From Enterobacter sp. 638 (GTDB lineage Bacteria > Pseudomonadota > Gammaproteobacteria > Enterobacterales > Enterobacteriaceae), in assembly GCF_000016325.1 (NCBI RefSeq), contig NC_009436.1, positions 2,418,001 through 2,482,000 of the forward strand: a stretch of DNA of 64,000 bases, written 5' to 3'. The number at the start of each line of letters is the position of its first letter. Positions within the stretch are counted from its first letter, which is position 1. The notes below the pieces were generated by a model. It had not been told where the DNA came from. It was given only the letters and a program-made list of their open reading frames with translations, and searched no databases. Below, in pieces: positions 1-8,297 of the stretch. The translations under genes and the position numbers were made by a program.

Positions 1-1656
1 TTGACCTACCTTCGACGAAACCTGCTCACGCTGATATTCCAGTTGATTCAGTTTATCCGTGAGTTCGATGTTTTTGGCTGTAATGTCAGCCTGATCCATG
101 AAGGTGTTTATCAGGGTAAGCGTGGGATTTCGGTTGTAGTCCTGCTGGATCTGATTTACAGCCTTGAGGCTATCTTTAACTTTCGCAATCTGAGAATCGA
201 GATCGGCAAGGTCCTGCTTTTGAGCCTGTAATGAAGTACGGGCATCAGCAGCGGTTGAGCGCAAGCCCAGCACCGACATCTGCTGAAGTTTCGTATTAAT
301 TTCATCGAGATTGTTAGCAAAACCTACCGCTTCACGATGCACCTGCTGTGTATGCTGATACAAACCATACATTGCCGCACCAGCGCCAATGATAACCCCC
401 GACCAACCTCCAAGAATGCCGAGAACACCGCTACCTAACCGGGACATGACAGAAGCCGTGCTGGTTAGGTTACTTACTGCTGACGCTCTGCCAGCAAGAG
501 CATTGTTAAGCGATGCCTGGGTGGCTGCCAAAGTTCTCTCGGCGGCAATTTGCGCCTCAAGACTGGTTGCCGCTGCGCGTGCCTGTTGAGCCCGATAAAC
601 AGCCTGTCGACCAGCTGCAACGCTGACCAGAGCACCGCGAACCTGTGCCTGTGCAAGCGCTACCTCTGCTGCCGTATTGGCGAGTACAGCACGCGTTGAC
701 TGCCCAATACTTCCAACCATATTGCCGAAATAACGAGCCAGACCAACGCCTACAAGTAAGCCAGCAGTATTGGCCACATCATCGATATTATTGGCTAGTC
801 CATCCAGTACACCGGAAAGTGTGGATGAGGCACCAACGGCATCATTCGCCCCGCCCACCCATGCAAGAAATGAGTTTTGCACTTTTTGTGCAGAACCGCT
901 GATGGATGCTGGCAGGGTATCGAACTCCTTGCGCAGTATCTCGACGTTGGTCAGAAGTGGGACGATTTTATTCGTTGTCAGCTCGCCATTATTAGCCATG
1001 GCGCGTAAGCCGCCAACGGTTGTTCCCAAACCATCTGCCAGCAGTTTTGCAAGGCGTCCGCCATTTTCCATAATGGCGTTAAATTCTTCCCCACGCAGAA
1101 CGCCGGAACCTAGCGCCTGACTCAACTGAGTGATAACCGAACTTGCTTCTTCCGTACTTGCCCCAGATAGCTTTAGGGATGTCGCAACTGTTTCCGTCAC
1201 TTTAGCAACGTCTGCAGAAGCGTAACCAGCTTCACGGAGAGACTGGGCAATTCGACTGTAAAGGTTGCTGTTTGCTTCGAGGGATGTTCCGGTGCGCTGG
1301 CTAATCTCCATTAGCACACGCTGGGATTGCACGTAATCCTCACTGGAAAAGGACGCCAGGCGAAGACGCCCATTCAACTGGTTCCATGTATCGGCAAACT
1401 GGACAAGCTGATGCGTGGCAAACGCACCAGCCCACGCACCGGCAAGTCCAGCGGCGGAAGATCTGACTGTTGCAAGCTGGGAGTTCAGATCTGACAGTGA
1501 ACGTTGGGTTTCACGCGTGGCCGCTGCAGCTTTCTTCCCGCCCTGTTCCATAGTGCGGTAGTAATCGCTTCCCATACGGGAAGCTCTGGCAATTTCAGCC
1601 TGGAAAGAGGAAGAGTTCGCAGAAATTTTGATGATTAATTCGCGCAGCGTTGCCAT
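1..1656 (-). CDS. Phage tail tape measure protein (partial, C-terminus outside window)
   Basis: An open frame of 552 codons runs from an ATG at 1656 off the left edge. The N-terminus (MATLRELIIKISANSSSFQA) and the following helix-rich, Ala/Ser/Gln-rich sequence with repeated Leu/Ala heptads are typical of lambdoid tape measure proteins, which set tail length and enter the cell envelope during DNA ejection. A hydrophobic Gly/Ala-rich stretch lies about two thirds of the way along the visible part. It follows the tail tube and G/GT chaperone genes, its normal place in a siphovirus tail operon, but is separated from them by a toxin-like gene pair and a terminator. Identity as tape measure is solid; length is unknown. 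Confidence 0.9.
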   Translation of the reverse strand, partial: MATLRELIIKISANSSSFQAEIARASRMGSDYYRTMEQGGKKAAAATRETQRSLSDLNSQLATVRSSAAGLAGAWAGAFATHQLVQFADTWNQLNGRLRLASFSSEDYVQSQRVLMEISQRTGTSLEANSNLYSRIAQSLREAGYASADVAKVTETVATSLKLSGASTEEASSVITQLSQALGSGVLRGEEFNAIMENGGRLAKLLADGLGTTVGGLRAMANNGELTTNKIVPLLTNVEILRKEFDTLPASISGSAQKVQNSFLAWVGGANDAVGASSTLSGVLDGLANNIDDVANTAGLLVGVGLARYFGNMVGSIGQSTRAVLANTAAEVALAQAQVRGALVSVAAGRQAVYRAQQARAAATSLEAQIAAERTLAATQASLNNALAGRASAVSNLTSTASVMSRLGSGVLGILGGWSGVIIGAGAAMYGLYQHTQQVHREAVGFANNLDEINTKLQQMSVLGLRSTAADARTSLQAQKQDLADLDSQIAKVKDSLKAVNQIQQDYNRNPTLTLINTFMDQADITAKNIELTDKLNQLEYQREQVSSKVGQ

Positions 1657-1667
1657 ATTTGCTCCAT

Positions 1668-1693
1668 AAAAAAACCCAGCCGGGGCTGGGTTT
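1668..1693 (-). terminator. Rho-independent terminator between yafO-like gene and tape measure gene
   Basis: On the minus strand a GC stem (AACCCAGCC / GGCTGGGTT) is followed by a T run. It would separate the YafO-like pair from the tape measure gene unless transcription is antiterminated, as is usual for phage late operons. Confidence 0.75.
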
Positions 1694-1736
1694 GTATGTT
1701 TAATCTTTGGCTTAGTACAATGCCACAATATGAGGA

Positions 1737-2174
1737 TTAAATTTTATGCGAAAATGACCTTGCATAGCCCGCAAGAATCCTCATTCGATCATAATTTTGA
1801 GCTTTATTATGCGCAGGAGGCGTGAACACAGCAATCAATGAGTAGCTATTCTCGTCTATCAACCCTCGCGCATAAACTAGGGCTGTGTCTGATGTTCGAT
1901 TCCATTGAATCGTTTTCTGATCTTGCTGAACGCTAGCCTGTGCTTTGAATTTGTCATCGCCCAGAGACAGGTGTATATGCCAAAGGCCAGAATCCTGAAT
2001 ATCATCTGGCCTGTCATAGGCAGTATCTCTACCGAAATAATCAGGCAATTTGCCAGTCTCCTTGTAGGATTTAAAATCCTCAAGAATTGCAGCCTCTAGA
2101 GTTGGGAATTGCACGAACACTGGTGCCAAGTAGTAATTGTAACTATCGAGATTGCATTCAACAGTAACGTGCAA
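1737..2174 (-). CDS. YafO-family mRNA interferase toxin (type II TA)
   Basis: The 145-residue product resembles E. coli YafO over most of its length. The segment with YKETGKLPDYFGRD corresponds to YafO YKRDGVLPDIFGRD, followed by a WHIHL element, an R-T-SDTALVYARG block and a C-terminal LIAVFTPPAH-K block in the YafO order. YafO is a ribosome-associated endoribonuclease that blocks translation. Translation probably starts at a TTG (2172-2174) preceded by GAGGTG, a weak start typical of toxins. It lies 8 bp behind a 190-residue gene that is not YafN-like, so the antitoxin assignment is open. The pair sits as a cargo module between tail chaperone and tape measure genes. Toxin family call is good; activity is inference. 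Confidence 0.8.
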   Translation of the reverse strand: MHVTVECNLDSYNYYLAPVFVQFPTLEAAILEDFKSYKETGKLPDYFGRDTAYDRPDDIQDSGLWHIHLSLGDDKFKAQASVQQDQKTIQWNRTSDTALVYARGLIDENSYSLIAVFTPPAHNKAQNYDRMRILAGYARSFSHKI

Positions 2175-2182
2175 ATTACACC

Positions 2183-2755
2183 TCAGTGAAAGTTGCCAGA
2201 TAAAAACACTTCAGAACCATGCTTTGCAAGAGCTCTCATTCCTTCCATATCAATGTTGCTTTCGACTATATGGACAGGCTTAGTCATCTGATCAATGAGA
2301 TTGTTTAGCTTCGCTGCAGATGCCCTAGCTTGAGCAGTAGCAAACAAAGCTGGTTTAACCAGGCCCATTTGCTCTTCAGAGCATCTCGCATAAACATTCT
2401 TTATTGCGCCCTCGAGCCCTCTCAGCTGAAGCTCCACAAGGTCCGTTTGAACAGGATCTAACGTTGCAATAACTGATGCTTGTTGCGCATCGTTAGAGTT
2501 CAATAAAACCCTGTAAGCGCGGTTAAGCAAAGCAGTGAGGTCTTTGATATAGTTGATGGACTCATCCATCATCAGTCCTCGAATCTGATTACTCGTCTCG
2601 CTACTAAGATGATAGCTATAAGGCATTTCTGGGATTTGATGCCCTTCAATGCATGGGACTGAAGAGATTTGCTGCATAAGCAAACCTACCGCCGCTGATG
2701 TTTTGAAGGTATCGAAAAGTGGCATCTTCTTCTTATCTTTTTCATTCTTACGCAT
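2183..2755 (-). CDS. Unrecognised protein upstream of YafO-like toxin (candidate antitoxin)
   Basis: The 190-residue protein starts at an ATG with GGGAGGACGTT upstream; an in-frame start 9 codons earlier lacks this support. The N-terminus is Lys/Glu-rich (MRKNEKDKKKM), and the rest is predicted helical with several Met- and Leu-rich segments; I see no signal peptide, membrane span or DNA-binding motif. It does not look like the Phd/YefM-type antitoxin YafN, which is about 97 residues. Its order before the toxin and the 8-bp gap fit a type II TA operon with a non-standard antitoxin. It could equally be an unrelated moron that shares the promoter. Confidence 0.55.
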   Translation of the reverse strand: MRKNEKDKKKMPLFDTFKTSAAVGLLMQQISSVPCIEGHQIPEMPYSYHLSSETSNQIRGLMMDESINYIKDLTALLNRAYRVLLNSNDAQQASVIATLDPVQTDLVELQLRGLEGAIKNVYARCSEEQMGLVKPALFATAQARASAAKLNNLIDQMTKPVHIVESNIDMEGMRALAKHGSEVFLSGNFH

Positions 2756-3178
2756 AACGTCCTCCCAGTTTCCTTGGAGCACCTCTGACTAGAAAGGCCG
2801 AAGATTGGTATCCCGACCCTATAAAATTCGTGTTCTCGCATTCATCTTAATACCATTCATCATTTTTGAGCAATGGTCGCATTGCTCAAGATCACAACAC
2901 GTTCGACGAACTTTGATGTAGCCACTTTGCAAGATGACGGCATTTTCACAGAAATTACCCCTCGGGTAATAGTAAACTATTGCTACTTTCACAGCAGATA
3001 GGCTGCGCCTATTATCCGGTTCAATCTCTAAAGAGGGTCATAAATAGCACTTTTTGCACAAAATTCATGGTTTGGTTGGAATGCGCGACGCCCTACATTG
3101 CTGTATTATTTCGCGCCCCTTGAGTGTAGTGCTAAGAGTTTATCCCGAGCATTAACAAAAATCATGCAGCCGTGGACA
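2756..3178. other. Intergenic region ahead of the toxin pair with two palindromes
   Basis: No credible gene is seen in these 423 bp. Two inverted repeats stand out: TGAGCAAT-6 bp-ATTGCTCA at 2867-2888 and ATTACCC-CTC-GGGTAAT at 2954-2970. Both lie upstream of the pair at 2755 and could be operator sites for autoregulation. The composition is more AT-rich than the flanking tail genes, in keeping with an inserted module carrying its own promoter, but I could not fix a clear -35/-10 pair. Confidence 0.5.
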
Positions 3179-3867
3179 TCAAAGACCAGATATCCATTCT
3201 TCAAGTGCTGATACCTCGGTTACCTCTTCCTGTTCTCCCCATTTCAGCATCACGTCAGGGATGGTAAATTTACCTCCCTGAGCATTCAGCGTTGCAACGG
3301 AGATCTGTGCCGCGTGTACATCACCGCGCCAGTCACCAATCGGGCTAATGCGGTCAAACTCGATCCACATTTTCAGCTCACTGGCGGTGATGGTCTGGCG
3401 CAACTCGTGGAGGGTGCGCCCCAGCCGGAGCGCCAGTGACAGCAGAAAGAAGGTCAGCGGCTGCTTTACGGCTTTCCCGCTTCTTCCTGACTCATTCCGA
3501 GTGCAAGAGCCTTAGCCAGCAAACGAGCATGCACAGGACCATAAATTTTAGATACCTGCCCCTGATCTTCATCACTGAATACGCGCTCGCCGTTTTCATC
3601 CAGCAAAACATCAATAAAAAGGACTACATCAGCCTCTTTGTTTCGCAGGAACTTCTCCGCCTCCGTCAACGTAGGAGCCTCTTCGCCCTCAGCGATCTGA
3701 GGGTTAACAATTTCGCGGAATTTCACCCAGGCATCGCCTGATGGCTCACGCAGCGTAACCTTTGCGCCTTCCCATTCGGGCACGGTAACACCTGTTTTTG
3801 TGCGGTAGGCTTTCGATGCAGTAAGCGCCACGTTGCGTAATGAATTCTGTGATGTCTTTTGCGCCAT
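3179..3867 (-). CDS. Tail assembly chaperone GT-type fusion made by -1 frameshift
   Basis: The 133-residue G-like frame contains GGGAAAG near its end, the same heptamer lambda uses for its gpG-gpGT shift. Slipping back one base at 3472 joins it to a 97-codon frame that stays open to 3179, giving about 229 residues. The downstream frame has no good start of its own. The extension contains a Trp-rich, acidic segment (KMWIEFDRISPIGDWRGD) of the kind seen in T domains of lambdoid chaperones. GT binds the tape measure protein and tail tube subunits during tail assembly and is absent from virions. Confidence 0.8.
3466..3867 (-). CDS. Tail assembly chaperone, lambda gpG-like
   Basis: The 133-residue protein lies directly after the tail tube gene and ends just beyond a GGGAAAG slippery heptamer. 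This position, the size and the continuation in the -1 frame identify it as the shorter of the two tail chaperones. It is expected to be made in excess over the frameshifted form and to coat the tape measure protein before tube polymerisation. The sequence is acidic in its middle (EGEEAPTLTEAEKFL). Confidence 0.85.
   Translation of the reverse strand: MAQKTSQNSLRNVALTASKAYRTKTGVTVPEWEGAKVTLREPSGDAWVKFREIVNPQIAEGEEAPTLTEAEKFLRNKEADVVLFIDVLLDENGERVFSDEDQGQVSKIYGPVHARLLAKALALGMSQEEAGKP
3472..3478 (-). promoter_or_regulatory. Slippery heptamer GGGAAAG for programmed -1 frameshift
   Basis: On the minus strand the heptamer sits in the 0 frame as GCG GGA AAG CCG TAA, so the 0-frame stop is two codons downstream. 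The -1 frame stays open for 97 codons. This is the same heptamer and arrangement as in lambda G-T. Confidence 0.85.
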
Positions 3868-3898
3868 TTCATTCTTCTCTTTTTCGGGATCGGGAGAT

Positions 3899-3922
3899 TA
3901 AAAAAAGCGGCCGAAGCCGCTC
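3899..3922 (-). terminator. Terminator after tail tube gene
   Basis: AGCGGC-TTCG-GCCGCT followed by T7 on the minus strand; it begins at the stop codon of the tail tube gene. Confidence 0.8.
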
Positions 3923-4391
3923 AGGAACCAGATGCGTAAATGCGTTTTGGCTTGCCGCGTACACGCAGGGAATAGGTTGCCCCTACGACAGAAGACGTTG
4001 CTGCAGACCACGAACTCTGACGAACCTCAACCAGCACATAAAAACCGTTACCTGACGGGAACTGTACTCGGAGTGCGCGCAATTCATCGTTTTCATATGC
4101 TAATTGCAAGGCTTCCTGCGCAGCTTCATTACCAACCCAGTTTCGGTTGATGCTCATTTCTGCCGGTGCAGCGAGTCCATTGGTCTGTTCCTGTTCAGTT
4201 GAACAAAGTGTTGTGACATCGATATCGCCCTTTTGACCGCCGGTGTACGTGATTTCTTTTGTCGCACATGCAGCTTCAAGCCACGTAACACCAACGCCAG
4301 GGAACGTAGAGGAAATAAAATCCTCGGCAGTTACGGGCGCGTCGGAGACGGCAATTGTCATCCCCTTAGTAACTTCATACTTACTGGTCAT
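3921..4391 (-). CDS. Major tail tube protein (lambda V / phage tail protein family)
   Basis: The 156-residue protein has the features of siphovirus tube subunits: an N-terminal segment with a TFPGVGVTWLEAACATKEITYTG-type beta-rich core, an early CST-E-TNGL loop and a C-terminal stretch of alternating beta residues ending YSLRVRGKPKRIY. It is placed between the tail terminator and chaperone genes. The gene is bracketed by two terminators, one just before its start and one at its stop codon, which may shape the high level of this abundant subunit. Confidence 0.8.
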   Translation of the reverse strand: MTSKYEVTKGMTIAVSDAPVTAEDFISSTFPGVGVTWLEAACATKEITYTGGQKGDIDVTTLCSTEQEQTNGLAAPAEMSINRNWVGNEAAQEALQLAYENDELRALRVQFPSGNGFYVLVEVRQSSWSAATSSVVGATYSLRVRGKPKRIYASGS

Positions 4392-4403
4392 GATTTCTCC
4401 AGA

Positions 4404-4430
4404 TAAAAAAAAGACCGCCGGAGCGGTCTG
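4404..4430 (-). terminator. Terminator ahead of tail tube gene
   Basis: CAGACCGC-TCCG-GCGGTCT followed by T8 on the minus strand, between the tail terminator gene and the tail tube gene. Confidence 0.75.
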
Positions 4431-4445
4431 TGAGGGCGAATGAAC

Positions 4446-4793
4446 TTAAACGATTACCAGAAATTCAAGCGTGGCCCGGTGATAATGCAGATCTGGCTCA
4501 TAGCCTGGCGTTTTGACAATGTTTTCCGGCTTCAATACCTGCAGGGCATCAAGAGCCATATTCCTGATCGTGCGCGCTTCAGTGATAGTGCTGGAATAGA
4601 CATCAACCTGCACCGAAACAGCCGACTCCGCCTGACCGCACAGAACATCAGCGGCCACATCAGAAACGAGCGAGAAAATTACCCACGGTGGAGTAACTGA
4701 AGATCTCCCGTCACTACCCAGCGGCGCCACGTAGGGATAAACCTGCCCTCCGGCCAGCGGTGCCAGCAGAGGATAGAGATCGTCTTCCGTCAT
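4446..4793 (-). CDS. DUF3168 tail completion/terminator protein
   Basis: The 115-residue protein begins MTEDDLYPLLAPLAGGQVYP and contains a PPWVIFSLVSDVAADVLCG strand-turn region and a VQVDVYSSTITEARTIRNMA helix. These are DUF3168 hallmarks; the family is the HK97 gp11 / lambda gpU-type tail terminator that caps the tube. Its ATG overlaps the stop of the HK97-gp10-type gene by 4 bp, so the two are translationally coupled. Confidence 0.8.
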   Translation of the reverse strand: MTEDDLYPLLAPLAGGQVYPYVAPLGSDGRSSVTPPWVIFSLVSDVAADVLCGQAESAVSVQVDVYSSTITEARTIRNMALDALQVLKPENIVKTPGYEPDLHYHRATLEFLVIV

Positions 4794-5239
4794 TTGCTTA
4801 ATGCCTCGTCAATCGCCTGATTCATGCGCCTGATCGCGATCTCTGTCGCCTGCTCCTGGCAAACATCAAACGCTGTTCGAATGAAAGGATGCGGCGGCAT
4901 GTTAATGGTCCCCATTTCAACGAATCGCCAGTAAAAGGCATTTCGCGGATCGCTGGTTTTCATTGTGTTGTCGCTATTACCGGTACGCATATTGCGACCA
5001 CGGATATGAATGCCGGATGAAATTTCCCCGCGGCGGCGGCTTTTTTGGGTCACCACCACCACGTTTTTTTTCAGTTTCCCGGTGCGTGCCGGTGCGCGTG
5101 CGATCACTTCTTCCATAAGCACTTCGGCGCCAGCGCGCGTAGCATCACGCAGAACCTTGTTGTTTTCGGCGCGGCTAAGCGCCTCCAGGTCCTTTGCGAT
5201 GTCATTCAACCCGGAAAAATCGAGGCTTGTCTCAATCAT
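4790..5239 (-). CDS. HK97 gp10 family head-tail/tail completion protein
   Basis: The 149-residue protein carries the family pattern: an amphipathic N-terminus (LNDIAKDLEALSRA), a basic segment with APARTGKLKKNV, and the closing YWRFVEMGT...PPHPFIRTAF motif. Members act in the neck or in tail completion of HK97-type siphoviruses. I prefer the start MIETSLDF because its ATG overlaps the preceding head closure gene's stop; an earlier in-frame start lies inside that gene. Confidence 0.85.
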   Translation of the reverse strand: MIETSLDFSGLNDIAKDLEALSRAENNKVLRDATRAGAEVLMEEVIARAPARTGKLKKNVVVVTQKSRRRGEISSGIHIRGRNMRTGNSDNTMKTSDPRNAFYWRFVEMGTINMPPHPFIRTAFDVCQEQATEIAIRRMNQAIDEALSK

Positions 5240-5574
5240 TTTTCGGATCCCGTTTTGCAAAGGATTTCGAGCTGAATACCACGGGCATCAGGGATAGGTA
5301 GTCCTGTAATATTCAAAATTGCACCCTTGAATGGCCCGGTTTCTACCCGGAGTCTTGACGCTGCAGTTATGTCGCGTCGAAACCTTATCCATACCCTGAT
5401 AGTGGCAACTGAGTTTTCAGCTCCGGCTGCCACCAGCTCACGCCCGCTGATCCCTTTCACTTCAGCCCAGACTGTTTTGCCCTCTTCCCATTTTTCAACA
5501 GGCTGACCGGTTGAATCCCGGGTTGAGGTGAAATTCAGGATGGTAACTCGATTACGTAATCTGCCTGCCTGCAT
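5236..5574 (-). CDS. Phage head closure protein (SPP1 gp16 / HK97 type)
   Basis: The 112-residue beta-rich protein starts MQAGRLRNRVTILNF and has the conserved W-E-G-KTVWAEVKGISGREL segment and a VWIRFRRDI strand. This family forms the stopper ring below the connector. It lies 10 bp after the connector gene and overlaps the next gene by 4 bp. Confidence 0.85.
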   Translation of the reverse strand: MQAGRLRNRVTILNFTSTRDSTGQPVEKWEEGKTVWAEVKGISGRELVAAGAENSVATIRVWIRFRRDITAASRLRVETGPFKGAILNITGLPIPDARGIQLEILCKTGSEK

Positions 5575-5584
5575 ATACCCCTCA

Positions 5585-5917
5585 CTACATAATCGTTGGA
5601 CGGCGAAGATCGTAAATAAGCATCGTCACGGAAAACGGAAGTTCACCCTGCTGAAGCTTTTCTTCCTCTTCTCCGCCCCGGTTGCGGTCCAGCCAGCCCA
5701 GCAACATGAGCAGAGCTGTCTGGGTACGACGCAGCGGTTCGCCTTCTATCAGAGTGCCGGCGGAGTTGACGATTTGTTCGCGGCTTCCCTGAACGTAAGC
5801 CAGAATAGCCGCGCTGCCCGCCTGAATTTTCATTGTAAGATCGGCATCGCCGGCGTCTTCATCGGTGTCGATGCGCAGGTGCTCTTTAACCTGCTCAAGA
5901 GTGACAAGTTCGATCAC
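5585..5917 (-). CDS. Head-tail connector protein (HK97 gp6-like)
   Basis: The 110-residue protein begins MIELVTLEQVKEHLRID and continues with an acidic DEDAGDADL stretch and helix-rich sequence ending YDLRRPTIM. This is the pattern of the gp6-like adaptor family, which forms the ring under the portal. Its ATG overlaps the stop of the preceding head-fibre-like gene. Confidence 0.85.
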   Translation of the reverse strand: MIELVTLEQVKEHLRIDTDEDAGDADLTMKIQAGSAAILAYVQGSREQIVNSAGTLIEGEPLRRTQTALLMLLGWLDRNRGGEEEEKLQQGELPFSVTMLIYDLRRPTIM

Positions 5918-6957
5918 GTTTTATCCCTCCCGTCCCGACCGCGCTTGGTCGCCAGCGTCCAGCCTTTAGAGCCCGTTTCGCCAGGTTTGTCCTGCGTCTG
6001 GTTGTCGCAATGCCAGAGTGAACCTCCCCACGTTACCGTGTCGCCAGGCAGGTATTCCTGACCGGATTTGAACACGCCCTTATAAATCATCACCGGCACA
6101 TCAAACGTTTTTGTTTCGCTTCTGCCGCTTGCGCGGTTAACCGTTAAGGTGAACCGACGCTGATCGGAGCGTTCAATTTCCACACCTGCCACGCCATCAA
6201 CCACGCACTCCCAGCCGCGCATACCGTGCGTTTTCTCGTATGCCCGCCAGAGTCCACCGTTATGCGTTGCATAAGAGCCGCGCGGGTAACTTTTCCCTTC
6301 GTCGATGGAAGGAAGGATTTCCAGCGCCAGCGCGTCGCGGCCATCTGCCCCGCCCCTGCCGGGCTCTGCCGGCGGGATCGCAGCGACTGCCTCATTCAAT
6401 AGCGTTTTTACATCTGGCAAAACCGGCACAGCCGCGGCGACGAGCTCCTCAATCATCGGTTTAACATCTTCGGCAGTAACACTTTTACCGTCCTGTGGAA
6501 CAGGAACAGAACGGAACGCATCACTGACCGCATCATCCACCGCCTGCTTCAGCAGTACCGGATCGTAATCTTTGCCATCTTTTGGCGTCGGTATCGCGCT
6601 GAACGCTTTATCAACCATCTCCTGCAGCATCGGCTGCACATCGTCAGGGGTCAGGCTTTTGCCGTCCTGCGCAGGCGGGACGGCGGCTACCGCTTCGCTG
6701 ACCATGGCATCGAAGTCCGGTAGTTGAGGTAGTTCAGGCGCGGGCAGAGCGGACACGGCTTCTTCTACCATTACGGAGAAGTCAGGCGCCGGCGCGTTTT
6801 TGATTTCCTCAATCATCAGGGAAAGCCGGTTAAGCCCTTCATCGTAAACCTGCCGCTGCTCATCCAGGCTTTTACTGAAACTTTCACGCAACTCGCTCAG
6901 TGCCTGACCGAACTCCTCGCCCAGTACCTTTATCAGGGAAAATTCGCGTTCGTTCAT
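5914..6957 (-). CDS. Head-fibre-like structural protein with internal repeats and carbohydrate-binding-like C-terminus
   Basis: The 347-residue protein has a coiled-coil-like N-terminus (about residues 1-50), then about three imperfect 35-40-residue repeats built around P-x-DGKS/DY...DV-PM-EE-V--A---(I/V)P, and a C-terminal half with two Trp-containing modules. These modules (YATHNGGLWRAYEKTHG-RGWE and YLPGDTVTWGGSLWHCDNQT) resemble chitin/cellulose-binding (ChiC-like) folds. Its start overlaps the portal stop and its stop overlaps the connector start, so it is made with head genes. A decorative, host-surface or mucus-binding fibre on the capsid or neck is the likely role; this is inference. 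Confidence 0.65.
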   Translation of the reverse strand: MNEREFSLIKVLGEEFGQALSELRESFSKSLDEQRQVYDEGLNRLSLMIEEIKNAPAPDFSVMVEEAVSALPAPELPQLPDFDAMVSEAVAAVPPAQDGKSLTPDDVQPMLQEMVDKAFSAIPTPKDGKDYDPVLLKQAVDDAVSDAFRSVPVPQDGKSVTAEDVKPMIEELVAAAVPVLPDVKTLLNEAVAAIPPAEPGRGGADGRDALALEILPSIDEGKSYPRGSYATHNGGLWRAYEKTHGMRGWECVVDGVAGVEIERSDQRRFTLTVNRASGRSETKTFDVPVMIYKGVFKSGQEYLPGDTVTWGGSLWHCDNQTQDKPGETGSKGWTLATKRGRDGRDKT

Positions 6958-8297
6958 TTGATAAGTAATCCTCTGATCATGACTTTGGCCGCCGATTGTT
7001 CAGCTTCTGATAACGCCTTTCCTTCTTCACTGGCTGATGGTGATGGCTGGCTGGCTTTGCCAAAGGGATCGTCTGACGCATCACGGCGCGCCAGTGCGCC
7101 AAGGCTAAAGTTCTGCTGCTGCAGATACAGTTCATCGCCGCCGGTGACCGGAGGCAGATTTTCACTGCGCCGCGCCTCATTCGGCGTGAGAATAGTGTTT
7201 TTTACACCTTCCCCAAGCGTTTTGATCCGGCGTTCGCTGTCCATACGCAGCAGCGCACTCACATCAAACTCGGTGCCGGTACCATCCTCCAGTTCAAATG
7301 CCTCATCCAGCAGCAGTTCTATCGACTCAATTAGCGCCTGCAGGCATTGGGAGTAATACTGCTGCTCCAGCGCTTCGATATTGTCATAGGAAGGAAGTTC
7401 ACCGATCCCGGCCTTATATGCGGGGACATGAAATGCCGAGCAAACGATTTTCGCTGACATCTGGAGTTGCTCGACCATCTTCGCATCATCAGCTGACATG
7501 GAAACCGTGTTGTACTTGGCACCGTTGCTCAGCAGGCCCGTTTTACCTGCATTCTCACCTGTGTAGCCCGTATCCCAGTTCGCTTTAAGGATCCGCGCAT
7601 TTTCCTCGGTGATGTTGCCAGGCACTTCAATAACCCCGCTCGGCTTACTACCGTTGCGGAAGAAGAAGGCTGAGTTTTCCTGGATATGATGACCCTGCAT
7701 CGCAGCCAGTCCGGCAGCATAGATGGGTGACAGTCCGACAAGCGGATGAAAAAGACAGTTGAAACGGTCGTGGATAACTTCGCGCGCCGGAACGGTGACC
7801 GATGATTCAACCCCTGTCATATTGTCTGGGTTTATCTGGTAAAAAACTGAGCCATCGCCTGCCACCAGTGGCGTCACTTTGTTCCAGTCCAGAATGCGAA
7901 GCTCTGTGATTTCGCCGCGGGAATTACGTATCTTCAGGGCAACGGTATTGCCGTGGCAAAGCTTCGAGTTAAGCCAGCATTCAAAAAACTGAATGCGGTT
8001 CTGGAATGCATTGGGGCGCCTGTAAATCGCCGCGACTTTACCGCTGTTGCTTTCTTTCCAGATACCCTTTGAGTCACGTTGCATCATTCGCAGCGGCATC
8101 TTGGCAATATCACTGGCAATAAGGGATATGCAGGAGAACACAGCGTGAAAGGAAAGCACGGTGTTCTGATTAATTTCAAGATTACGCTGCCAGGCCCCGG
8201 CAAAGGGTTCACGGACAAAACTTAACAGTGAAGTCCACGCGCCCTGGCTGGCGGGTTGTTGCAGCGCCTTCTCTTTTTTCCGGAAAGGATTCCGCAT
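6954..8297 (-). CDS. HK97-family portal protein
   Basis: The 447-residue protein matches the HK97 portal family: HAVFSCISLIASDIAKMPL early on, a WLNSKLCHGNTVALKIRNSRGEI region, then RFNCLFHPLVGLSPIYAA and SAFHVPAYKAGIGELPSYDNIEALEQQYY. Twelve copies form the channel through which DNA enters and leaves the head. The C-terminal tail is Ser/Ala/Glu-rich. It follows rather than precedes the capsid gene, the reverse of the HK97 order. Confidence 0.92.
   Translation of the reverse strand: MRNPFRKKEKALQQPASQGAWTSLLSFVREPFAGAWQRNLEINQNTVLSFHAVFSCISLIASDIAKMPLRMMQRDSKGIWKESNSGKVAAIYRRPNAFQNRIQFFECWLNSKLCHGNTVALKIRNSRGEITELRILDWNKVTPLVAGDGSVFYQINPDNMTGVESSVTVPAREVIHDRFNCLFHPLVGLSPIYAAGLAAMQGHHIQENSAFFFRNGSKPSGVIEVPGNITEENARILKANWDTGYTGENAGKTGLLSNGAKYNTVSMSADDAKMVEQLQMSAKIVCSAFHVPAYKAGIGELPSYDNIEALEQQYYSQCLQALIESIELLLDEAFELEDGTGTEFDVSALLRMDSERRIKTLGEGVKNTILTPNEARRSENLPPVTGGDELYLQQQNFSLGALARRDASDDPFGKASQPSPSASEEGKALSEAEQSAAKVMIRGLLIK

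Noticed and set aside
1..1120. Several plus-strand frames at the left end
   Set aside because: They are antisense to the tape measure gene, have no ribosome sites and no recognisable products.
3179..3403. Independent 74-residue gene after the G-like chaperone
   Set aside because: It has no start support and is explained as the end of the frameshifted GT product.
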